6,213 bases of DNA from Actinomycetes bacterium (GTDB lineage Bacteria > Actinomycetota > Acidimicrobiia > Acidimicrobiales > Microtrichaceae): the NCBI GenBank assembly GCA_023434535.1, contig JAEYSR010000187.1:1-6213 (forward strand), in the 5' to 3' direction. How positions within the stretch are numbered: the stretch's first letter is position 1; the number at the start of each line of letters is the position of its first letter. Both the position numbers and the translations under genes were made by a program. Below the pieces are notes generated by a model. The model saw only the letters and a program-made list of their open reading frames with translations, made no database searches and was not told the origin of the DNA. Of the stretch, positions 1 to 6,122 are shown piece by piece.

Positions 1-70
1 GGGTCGCGGCGGGCCGGCTCATGCCCAGGCTCTTCTCTCGAACGAGGTGGTCCGCGATGAGCGCGGTCAT
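1..70 (-). CDS. mnhD: Na+/H+ antiporter subunit D, N-terminal fragment (cut by window edge)
   Basis: This is an open reading frame on the minus strand that runs off the left edge. It is called subunit D mainly from its place: in Mrp/Mnh operons D follows C, and the ATG at 70-68 overlaps the mnhC stop (TGA at 69-67) as ATGA, a usual sign of translational coupling. GAGGA lies 6 nt upstream of that ATG. The 23 visible residues (MTALIADHLVREKSLGMSRP and three more) are not the hydrophobic stretch that usually opens an MrpD. The true start may therefore be the in-frame ATG at 22-20, which has AGAGAAG 9 nt upstream. MrpD is a large NuoM/NuoN-like membrane subunit with a proton channel, but none of that is visible here. 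The identity is inferred from context. Confidence 0.55.
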   Translation of the reverse strand, partial: MTALIADHLVREKSLGMSRPAAT

Positions 71-474
71 GCCCAATCCTCGGCCGGGATCTCTTCGCTC
101 TCCGCGTCCGTCACCTCGGAGTCCTCGAACCCGACCGTGGAGATCAACCGGTCGGTGACGTCGTCCTCCACCTCGTCGTCCGACGTGAGGATCCAGCTGC
201 GGAAGGCCAGCGCCAGCAGGAACGCGGTCACGCCGAACGAGATCACGATGGCGGTCAGAGCCATCGCCTGCGGGAGCGGGTCGGAGAACCCGTCAGCGGA
301 GCCGCTGCCGACGATCGGGGGGTCGCCCCGGCGCCCGGCCAGGATGAACAGGACGTTGGCGCCGTGCGTCAGCAGGCTGATGCCGATGATGATCCGGCTC
401 AGCTTGCGCTGCAGCACCAGGTAGGTGCCGATCGCGAACAGCAGCCCCGCGGTCGCGGCGAGCAGCAGGTTCAT
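67..474 (-). CDS. mnhC: Na+/H+ antiporter subunit C (MnhC/MrpC, NuoK-like)
   Basis: The product has 135 aa and is a small membrane subunit of the Mrp/Mnh complex, homologous to NuoK of respiratory complex I. Three hydrophobic helices are visible at about residues 2-21, 27-46 and 69-92. The family pattern is clear: GTYLVLQRKLSRIIIGISLL (16-35), an Asn-containing end of helix 2 (residues 38-45), and DPLPQAMALTAIVIS (65-79) entering helix 3. The start at ATG 474 is supported by GAGGGAG 7 nt upstream. The gene begins 25 bp after mnhB and ends in an ATGA overlap with the presumed mnhD, so it belongs to the same transcript. Oddity: after helix 3 the protein carries a cytosolic tail of about 38 residues with 16 Asp/Glu and one Arg, longer and more acidic than usual for subunits of about 110-120 aa. 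Confidence 0.93.
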   Translation of the reverse strand: MNLLLAATAGLLFAIGTYLVLQRKLSRIIIGISLLTHGANVLFILAGRRGDPPIVGSGSADGFSDPLPQAMALTAIVISFGVTAFLLALAFRSWILTSDDEVEDDVTDRLISTVGFEDSEVTDAESEEIPAEDWA

Positions 475-499
475 CGATCAGCTCCCTCATGGGCCTCAC

Positions 500-934
500 T
501 CATCGATCGGCTCCAAACCGATCGCCGAACGCCTCGAACACCATGAGCACCAGGCCCACGACGCAGAGGTAGACCCCGATGTCGAACACGAGGGCCGAGG
601 ACACCGACACCTTCCCCAGGACCGGGAGGTCCAGCGGCTCGTAGCCCGCCTGCAGGACCGACCAACCGAACGCGATCGGCACGAGCGCGGTGCTGACCGC
701 GACGATCACGCCGGCGCCGAGGATCGTCCACGGTCGCCACCGGCTGATCCTCCGGACCTCGTCGATCCCTCCGGCGATGTAGCGCAAGGAGATGGCCGCG
801 CCGGCGACGAGGCCGCCGACGAAGCCGCCTCCCGGCTGGTTGTGGCCCGCGAACAGCAGGTAGATCGAGCCGACCATGATCACCCTGAACAGCAGGGGGA
901 CGGTCTCGTCCAGGGTGGCGAGTCGGCGCATCAT
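500..934 (-). CDS. mnhB: Na+/H+ antiporter subunit B (MnhB/MrpB)
   Basis: The product has 144 aa and matches the MnhB domain family, a membrane subunit of the Mrp cation/proton antiporter. The hallmark motif HNQPGGGFVGG lies at residues 31-41, between the first two helices. About four hydrophobic segments are visible (14-29, 37-54, 70-90, 113-134), and FDIGVYL (117-123) is the second family signature. The start is the ATG at 934-932, which overlaps the mnhA TGA as ATGA; GAGGGAAG, inside the last codons of mnhA, serves as the ribosome binding site 6 nt upstream. The next codon is also ATG, so a start one residue later is possible. Translation is probably coupled to mnhA. The same reading frame stays open for over 2 kb upstream through mnhA, but that is a GC-rich shadow and not an N-terminal extension. 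Confidence 0.95.
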   Translation of the reverse strand: MMRRLATLDETVPLLFRVIMVGSIYLLFAGHNQPGGGFVGGLVAGAAISLRYIAGGIDEVRRISRWRPWTILGAGVIVAVSTALVPIAFGWSVLQAGYEPLDLPVLGKVSVSSALVFDIGVYLCVVGLVLMVFEAFGDRFGADR

Positions 935-3312
935 GCGGGGCTTCCCTCGTCCGCCGGGGCGACGACGGGTGCGACCTCCGGCTCGTTGGGTGCGGGCTGG
1001 TCCGACGGCGGACGACCCGGTCGGCGGACCGCTCGGGCGAGCGCCACGGCACCGATCGACGCGGCGGCGAGCACGGTGAGCTCGCCGACGGTGTCGAAGC
1101 CGCGGAAGTCCACGAGGATCACGTTGACGACGTTGCGCCCGTGTCCGTCGGGAAGGGCCCGCTCGATCATCTCCGCCGAGGTCGTCGCCGGGAACCGGTC
1201 GCTGCCCGCGGCGAGGGCGAACACGAAGACGACCGCCCCGACCGCGGCGGACACGGTGAGCCGCAGCGCCTTCCCGATCCAGAGGGAGCGCTCCTCGAAG
1301 TGGTCCGGCAGGCTGCGCAGCACCAGCACGAACAGCACGGTGAAGAGCGATTCGACGGCGACGGTGGTCAGAGCCAGGTCTGGCGCCCCCTGCACGATGA
1401 ACAGCGCGGCCATCGCGTAGCCCACGCCGGCCAGCAGGAGCGCCGCGGCGTAGCGGCGACGGATGCTCGCCGCTCGGACCGCCGCCGCCAGCTGGATCGT
1501 GACGACGAACGCCGTCGCGATCAGGAGCGAGCTGGGCGCCTCCTCCACGCGGAACCAGTCGGGGTCGAACCCGCGGATGAGGGCGGTCGCCGGAACCAGC
1601 GTGCAGACCGCCAGGATCACGCCGGAGTACACCGGCAACGAGCCGCTCTGGACCACGCCGGTGACCCGGTCCGCCAGGACGTTGACGGCCCGCAGCGTCC
1701 AGCGGTACGCAGCGCCCGCCGACGGGATCCCGCCGCCGGCGGCGAGGACCGTTCCGACACGGTCCCGCGCCAGGAACAGGCCGCAGCCGGCGGCGATCGT
1801 CAGCGCCGTCAGGCCGAGAGCAGCGTTGACCCCGTGCCAGAGCGCCAGGTGCGGGTCGGGCGTTCCGGGCGCGAGGGCGTCGACGGCGGCGCCGACCGCG
1901 CCGTCCAGCAACATCGGGAGCAGGCCGAGCACCACGGTCGCGGCGGCGAGCACGAGCGGTGCCAGGACGAACAGCGGCGCGGGGCGTCGATCGTCGTCGA
2001 TCGGAGCGGTGTCGCGTCCGCCGGCCATCAGGATGCCCAGCGCGAGTCGGGCGCTGTAGGCGAACGTCACGATCGACGCCCCGACCACCACGGCCATCAG
2101 CAGTGCGCCCAGGCTGAGCCCCGAGTCGAGCACTGCGGTGTAGCCGGCCTCCTTGGAGATGAAGCCGAGCAGCGGAGGGAGGCCGGCCATCGACGCCGCG
2201 CCGATCAGCACCAGGGCCGTGACGGCCGGCCACCGGTTGCCGAGGAGAGGGAGCTTCCGGATGTCGCGGGTGCCGGTCGTCCGGTCGACGATGCCGACGC
2301 CCATGAAGAGGGTCGCCTTGAACGCGGCGTGGGCGAGCAGCAGGACGCATCCGGCGGTGATCGCCTCGGGCGTCCCGATCCCGAAGAGCAGGAACATGAA
2401 GCCCAGCTGGCTGACCGTGCCGTGCGCGAGCAGCAGCTTGAGGTCGTGCTGTCGCAGCGCCCTCAACCCGCCGAACAACATGGTCGCTGCGCCGATCGTC
2501 ACCACGGCCGGCCGCCAGAAGGTGATCCCCACGAAGGCGGGGGAGAAGCGGGCCACCAGGTAGATGCCTGCCTTCACCATCGTCGCCGAGTGCAGGTAGG
2601 CGCTCACCGGGGTCGGGGCCACCATGGCGCCGGGGAGCCAGGCGTGGAACGGGTACTGCGCCGACTTGGTGGCGGCACCGAGGAGGACCAGGACCAGGGC
2701 GGGCGCGACCGTCGCCCCCGAGGGCGGGTCCGCCAGCAGCGCCGAGAGCTGCGCCGTTCCGGCCGCCTGCGCCAGCAGGATGAACCCGACCAGCATCGCC
2801 AGCGCGCCGAGTCCTGTCGTGAGCAGCGCCTGCAGGGCCGCGGCGCGCGCCGTGGCGGACTCGGAGCGGTTGCCGATCAGGAAGTAGGAGCAGACCGACG
2901 TGAGCTCCCAGAAGCCGTAGAGGACGAACAGGTTGTCGGCGACGACGAGGCCGAACATGGCGCCGGCGAACAGGGTGAGCAGCCCGATGAGGCGACCGAG
3001 ACCCGACTGGACCGGTGGGAAGTACGCCCCGGCGTAGACCAGGACCAGGCATCCGATCCCGGCCACCAGCAGCACGAACAGGGCGCCGAAGCCGTCGAGG
3101 CGCAGATCGATGTCCAGCCCCAGCTGCGGCACCCAGGTGAACGACTGGGTCACCACCTCGCCGTCGAGGACGGTCGGCATCATCACCGCCAGCCACGTCA
3201 GCGTCGCGACGAAGGGGACGGCCGCCACCCACAGCGCCCGACGGCCCAGCCGGGGACCGAAGCCGATGGCGGAGAACCCGGCGACGGCGTGGAGGAGGAC
3301 CAGCGCGATCAC
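931..3312 (-). CDS. mnhA: Na+/H+ antiporter subunit A (MnhA/MrpA, NuoL-like with MbhD/MbhE modules)
   Basis: The 793-aa polytopic protein is the largest subunit of the Mrp antiporter and resembles NuoL of complex I. The antiporter core (about 1-520) has the expected charged residues of the proton path: Glu136 in LYGFWELTS, Lys216 in ATKSAQYPFHAWLPGAM, Lys247 in HSATMVKAG and Lys387 in LLGFISKEAG. A DUF4040/MbhD-like module follows at about 595-670 (GAPDLALT, 642-649; Glu654), then an MbhE-like segment at about 685-760 (NVILVDFRGFDTVGELTVL, 730-748). The length is within the usual MrpA range. A Pro-rich, partly acidic cytosolic tail covers 762-793. The start is GTG at 3312-3310: it begins the first hydrophobic segment, and the open frame further upstream, back to the stop at 3387-3385, has no better start. 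No clear ribosome binding site precedes it. The gene heads a leftward operon and overlaps mnhB by ATGA. Confidence 0.96.
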   Translation of the reverse strand: MIALVLLHAVAGFSAIGFGPRLGRRALWVAAVPFVATLTWLAVMMPTVLDGEVVTQSFTWVPQLGLDIDLRLDGFGALFVLLVAGIGCLVLVYAGAYFPPVQSGLGRLIGLLTLFAGAMFGLVVADNLFVLYGFWELTSVCSYFLIGNRSESATARAAALQALLTTGLGALAMLVGFILLAQAAGTAQLSALLADPPSGATVAPALVLVLLGAATKSAQYPFHAWLPGAMVAPTPVSAYLHSATMVKAGIYLVARFSPAFVGITFWRPAVVTIGAATMLFGGLRALRQHDLKLLLAHGTVSQLGFMFLLFGIGTPEAITAGCVLLLAHAAFKATLFMGVGIVDRTTGTRDIRKLPLLGNRWPAVTALVLIGAASMAGLPPLLGFISKEAGYTAVLDSGLSLGALLMAVVVGASIVTFAYSARLALGILMAGGRDTAPIDDDRRPAPLFVLAPLVLAAATVVLGLLPMLLDGAVGAAVDALAPGTPDPHLALWHGVNAALGLTALTIAAGCGLFLARDRVGTVLAAGGGIPSAGAAYRWTLRAVNVLADRVTGVVQSGSLPVYSGVILAVCTLVPATALIRGFDPDWFRVEEAPSSLLIATAFVVTIQLAAAVRAASIRRRYAAALLLAGVGYAMAALFIVQGAPDLALTTVAVESLFTVLFVLVLRSLPDHFEERSLWIGKALRLTVSAAVGAVVFVFALAAGSDRFPATTSAEMIERALPDGHGRNVVNVILVDFRGFDTVGELTVLAAASIGAVALARAVRRPGRPPSDQPAPNEPEVAPVVAPADEGSPA

Positions 3313-3524
3313 TGGGCCGACCCGGTCCGGTCCTGGCGGAGGGCCGGGACGTCCTCGTGGGCCGGGGGCATCTGGGCGGGGAGTCTAGTGGTCGGCCTGG
3401 GACGTGGATCCGCGGCCATCGGAGTCACCTTCCCGGCGGCGGGCCACCGAGCACTCGAGGGATGACGAGTCGGCGCCGGGGTCGGCTTGGGGGAGGAGCC
3501 GGTCGAGGGTCCAGACTGATCGCC
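3313..3524. promoter_or_regulatory. divergent intergenic region between mnhA and the thiolase-like gene
   Basis: These 212 bp separate the GTG of mnhA (minus) from the GTG of the thiolase-like gene (plus), so they must hold both promoters unless transcription enters from elsewhere. No convincing -35/-10 pair, operator palindrome or riboswitch-like fold was found by eye. Small palindromes such as GGACGTCC (3347-3354) are no more than expected at this GC content. GGAGGAG at 3492-3498 resembles a ribosome binding site but lies 26 nt before the thiolase-like start, too far to serve it. Confidence 0.4.
3382..3387 (-). promoter_or_regulatory. candidate -10 element for the mnh operon
   Basis: Read on the minus strand this is TAGACT, which fits the TAnnnT form of actinobacterial -10 boxes. 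It would give a leader of roughly 60 nt before the mnhA GTG. The hexamer 17 nt upstream (GATCCA) does not resemble a -35 box, so the site is only a candidate. Confidence 0.2.
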
Positions 3525-4985
3525 GTGTCAGAACCCGCATCCGTTCCCGTCCTCGTCGGCGCCGCCCAGACCATCGACCGTCCGGGAGCGCACGAGCTCC
3601 AGGACGCTCCCGGCCCGATCGAGCTGATGGTGGCCGCCGCCCGTGCGGCCGCCGCCGATGCCGGTGCGCCGGCGCTGCTCGACCGCGTCGGCTGGATCGG
3701 CGTCACCGGCGGCTTCTACTCGTACCGGGATCCCGGCGCCGTGATCGCGGAGGAGCTGGGCGTGACGGGAGCGGCGACGGCCCTCACCGAGATCACGGGC
3801 ACCGCACCCCAGGACATGGTCGGCCTGGCGGCCGAGCGCATCGCCGCCGGCGAGCTCGACGTGGCGCTCGTGCTGGGCGGCGAGGCCCGGTGGACCGCGA
3901 GCCGTCTGAAGAGGGAGGGGCTGGAGCCGACATGGATCCAGCGGCCCGGCGATGGCGACCCCGAGCGCCTCGGCGGCTTCGCCCCGGAGGCGCTCGCCGA
4001 GATGGCGGTCCTCGGTTCGGCCACCGCGTTCTACGCGCTCTTCGAGGACGCTCTGCGCCGTCGCGCCGGACGCACCGTGGCAGAGCAGCGGGACCACTGC
4101 GCCGAGCTGTGGGCACGGTTCTCACGCGTCGCCGAGGGCAACGAGTTCGCGTGGGACCGCAGCCGTCACGAGCCCGCCGCCATCAGGGACGCCACCGACC
4201 GGAACCGGATGATCTGCTTCCCGTACCCCAAGGCCATGGTGGCGAACAACACGGTGAACATGGCGTCCGCCCTCCTGCTGTGCTCCGAGGAGGTGGCCCG
4301 GTCAGCGGGCATCCCGTCGGACCGGTACGTGTACCCGCAGGTCGTCACGTCGTCCCACGAGACCTGGGAGGTGCTGCGCCGCGATGAGCTGGCCGGCAAC
4401 CCTGCGCTGACCGCCGCCGGCGAGGCGGCGCTCGCACACGCGCGGCTGGACGTGGATGCGATCGACCACGTCGACCTGTACGCCTGCTTCCCGTCGATCG
4501 TCCAGGTGTCCGCAGCCGCCCTCGGCATCCCCGAGGACCGTCAGCTCACGGTCACGGGCGGCCTCGGCTTCGCCGGCGCGGCGATCAGCAACGCGGTGGG
4601 CCACTCGATCGCCGCCATGGTTCCCCTCGTCCGGGAGGGGGGCGTCGGCCTGGTGCACGGAAACGGCGGGAGCGCGACCAAGCACAGCTTCGCCGTCTAC
4701 TCGTCGGAGCCGACCGTGCCGTTCGCCCGCATCGACTGCCAGGACCGCGTCGACCTCCACGAGCGGGATCCGCTGCCCGCCGACTTCGTCGGCGACGTCG
4801 TGGTCGACGCAGCCACGGTCCGCTTCGACCGGGAGGGTCCGCTCGACGTGCTGGCGGCCGTCCGCTCCGGCGACGGCCGGCGCGCCTGGGCCACCAACCC
4901 GGATCCCGATCTCGTCGCGCAGGTCATGGCCGACGGGATCGCAGGGCTGGACGCGACCGTCGACGCCGGGACCCTCGCTCTCTGA
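3525..4985 (+). CDS. thiolase-like protein (TLP1-type, annotated as acetyl-CoA acetyltransferase family)
   Basis: The 486-aa cytosolic protein has a thiolase fold: MSEPASVPVLVGAAQT opens strand 1, AAERIAAGELDVALVLGGEA (102-121) matches the helix and strand after the thiolase nucleophile loop, and GGLGFAGAAISNAVGHSI (345-362) matches the Gly-rich region with the conserved GH. The motifs needed for classical thiolysis are altered. The position of the nucleophilic Cys falls in TGTAPQDM (91-98, near Gly92), the NEAF motif is YACF (319-322), and the second catalytic Cys region is VHGNGGS (377-383). Residues from about 395 form an additional domain like that of mycobacterial thiolase-like protein type 1. 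This suggests binding of an acyl-CoA or lipid, or an untested reaction, not ordinary acetyl-CoA acetyltransferase activity. GTG 3525 was chosen because the fold starts there; an upstream ATG at 3462 would add a basic, non-conserved stretch. The ribosome binding site is weak. The gene is divergent from mnhA and convergent with the phosphotransferase. Confidence 0.88.
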   Translation: MSEPASVPVLVGAAQTIDRPGAHELQDAPGPIELMVAAARAAAADAGAPALLDRVGWIGVTGGFYSYRDPGAVIAEELGVTGAATALTEITGTAPQDMVGLAAERIAAGELDVALVLGGEARWTASRLKREGLEPTWIQRPGDGDPERLGGFAPEALAEMAVLGSATAFYALFEDALRRRAGRTVAEQRDHCAELWARFSRVAEGNEFAWDRSRHEPAAIRDATDRNRMICFPYPKAMVANNTVNMASALLLCSEEVARSAGIPSDRYVYPQVVTSSHETWEVLRRDELAGNPALTAAGEAALAHARLDVDAIDHVDLYACFPSIVQVSAAALGIPEDRQLTVTGGLGFAGAAISNAVGHSIAAMVPLVREGGVGLVHGNGGSATKHSFAVYSSEPTVPFARIDCQDRVDLHERDPLPADFVGDVVVDAATVRFDREGPLDVLAAVRSGDGRRAWATNPDPDLVAQVMADGIAGLDATVDAGTLAL

Positions 4986-5024
4986 AACCTGCTCTGTTCC
5001 GGTCTGAAACCTGCTCTGTGCCCG
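4981..5024. repeat. 22-bp tandem direct repeat, two copies
   Basis: Two adjacent 22-bp units lie at 4981-5002 and 5003-5024. Their first 17 bp (TCTGAAACCTGCTCTGT) are identical, and 20 of 22 positions agree overall. The first copy includes the TGA stop of the thiolase-like gene (4983-4985). The second copy runs into the left arm of the inverted repeat at 5021. The function is unknown; it may be a duplicated part of the terminator or a copy of a dispersed element. Confidence 0.85.
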
Positions 5025-5062
5025 TGTGGTGACACGGTCGTGTCACCACACGGGAGCAGAGC
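5013..5062. terminator. perfect 15-bp hairpin between convergent genes, likely bidirectional terminator
   Basis: The arms CCCGTGTGGTGACAC (5021-5035) and GTGTCACCACACGGG (5040-5054) are perfectly complementary around a GGTC loop. Beyond a 2x2 internal loop the stem continues for 6 bp: GCTCTG (5013-5018) pairs with CAGAGC (5057-5062). The hairpin lies between the stop of the thiolase-like gene (4985) and that of the phosphotransferase (5072-5070), and can form in either transcript. No T-run follows on either strand, as is common for terminators in high-GC actinobacteria. The hairpin is seen directly; terminator function is inferred from its position. Confidence 0.75.
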
Positions 5063-5069
5063 GGCCGGG

Positions 5070-6122
5070 TCAGGCGTCGAGGAGCTCGTCGGCGTCCAGG
5101 TCGAGGGCATGCTCGGCGTGGCGTGACGCCATTGCCATGAACATGTCGTCGCCGCGCTCGGTCCGCTCGACGAGCATCGACGCGCCGACGGCCATCACCA
5201 GCCCGGCCCAGGTGCCGCGTCGGTAGGCCGCCCAGCAGTCGTCCCGGTCGATCGCCACGCCGGCGGTCACGAGGCCGCGGTGGTAGTGGTCGAACAGCTC
5301 GGCCTCGTGGTCGCGGCGGACATCGGGCAGCAGGCCGGCGCCGACGAAGTACGCGGCGTCCGCCGGCCCGGGTCCGACCGTGCAGGTCTGCCAGTCGAGC
5401 ACGGCCACCGAGCCGTCGTCGGGGTGGAACAGCAGGTTGTCCAGGCGGTAGTCGCCGTGCACCACCGTCGCCGGGTCCCGATCCGCGTAGAAGGAGCCGA
5501 GCCGGGCGAAGACGATCCGGCCGGCCTCGAGCACGTGGTCGCCGAGGCGGTCGGCGTAGCGATCGGTGAACCCGTCCCACATGGTCGGGAGCAGACCGAT
5601 CATCATCTCCCGCGCCGGACCCCGGTCGCCGAGCAGCCACTCGATGTCGCGCAGGGTCGGGTCGCCCCAGCGGGGCGCGTGGAGGTTGACCAGCTCGGAC
5701 AGCGACGCCCGGGCCTGGTCGACCGAGCACCCGACGAGCTGGTCGCCCTGTTCGGCGGGAGCCATGTCCTCGAGGAGCAGGACGAACGACCCGGTGGCGG
5801 GGTCGATGTCGGCGTGGAGGGCGCCGGGGGTCCGCACCCGCAGGTCGGCAGCGAGCTCCTGGTAGAAGCGGACCTCCTTCTCGTAGGCCCGCAGGATGAG
5901 TCCGGCCGTCCGGCTCGAGACGTCGGCCGACGGCAGCTTGGCGATCAGCGTGGTCACGGATCCGTCGGACCGCTCCGCGCGCACCCGGTAGCTGTCGCAC
6001 ATCTGACCGGTGCCGAGAGGTCGTGCGTCGACGCTCGTCACCGTCCCGGCGTCGTCCTCGAGCACGGTGCTCAGCCACTCGGGCGTCAGCCCCTCGACGG
6101 TCTCCACGATCGTGGTCGTCAC
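5070..6122 (-). CDS. phosphotransferase family protein (APH/CHK kinase-like)
   Basis: The 350-aa cytosolic protein has an aminoglycoside-phosphotransferase / CHK (ecdysteroid kinase-like) kinase fold. The N-lobe shows a Gly-containing loop (PLGTGQMCDSYRV, 35-47), the ATP-site Lys62 in LIAKLPS, a likely helix-C Glu83 in YEKEVRFYQEL, and the hinge region VLLLEDM (114-120). The catalytic loop VHGDYRLDNLLF (221-232) supplies Asp224 and Asn229, and VLDWQT (241-246) supplies the metal-binding Asp243. All key residues are present, so it should be an active ATP-dependent kinase of a small-molecule hydroxyl group. The substrate cannot be read from sequence, and nothing here marks it as an antibiotic resistance gene. 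The start is GTG 6122-6120, at the beginning of the conserved N-terminal helix region (LTPEWLSTVL), with only a weak G-rich stretch upstream. It is convergent with the thiolase-like gene and shares its hairpin. Confidence 0.9.
   Translation of the reverse strand: MTTTIVETVEGLTPEWLSTVLEDDAGTVTSVDARPLGTGQMCDSYRVRAERSDGSVTTLIAKLPSADVSSRTAGLILRAYEKEVRFYQELAADLRVRTPGALHADIDPATGSFVLLLEDMAPAEQGDQLVGCSVDQARASLSELVNLHAPRWGDPTLRDIEWLLGDRGPAREMMIGLLPTMWDGFTDRYADRLGDHVLEAGRIVFARLGSFYADRDPATVVHGDYRLDNLLFHPDDGSVAVLDWQTCTVGPGPADAAYFVGAGLLPDVRRDHEAELFDHYHRGLVTAGVAIDRDDCWAAYRRGTWAGLVMAVGASMLVERTERGDDMFMAMASRHAEHALDLDADELLDA

Noticed and set aside
425..1420. A 331-codon plus-strand open frame across mnhB and the end of mnhA.
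   Set aside because: It is low-complexity and hydrophilic, antisense to two well-supported genes, and has no recognisable domain.
500..3232. A 910-codon open frame on the minus strand that ends with MnhB and could be read as a fusion.
   Set aside because: Only its last 144 codons are protein-like. The rest is an Arg/Gly/Pro-rich shadow of mnhA in another frame, and mnhB has its own ATGA start and ribosome binding site.
1141..3465. A 774-codon open frame on the plus strand, antisense to mnhA.
   Set aside because: The translation is rich in Arg, Gly, Asp, Glu, Gln and His with no domain or hydrophobic pattern. It is what the codon bias of a GC-rich membrane protein produces on the opposite strand.
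3357..3524. Longer versions of the thiolase-like protein starting at 3357 or at ATG 3462.
   Set aside because: The added residues are basic and Gly-rich, unlike any thiolase N-terminus. The ATG at 3462 has a GAGGG directly against it with no spacing, and the fold begins at MSEPASVPVLVGAAQ.
4981..5054. The repeats and hairpin as a CRISPR array, att site or transposon end.
   Set aside because: There are only two contiguous repeat copies without spacers, no integrase or transposase nearby, and no target-site duplication around the block. A terminator or REP-like element fits better.
5070..6122. The APH-fold gene as an aminoglycoside resistance determinant.
   Set aside because: The kinase motifs are shared by a very broad family. 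The sequence resembles the CHK/phosphotransferase branch common in actinobacterial metabolism, and no resistance or mobile context is present.
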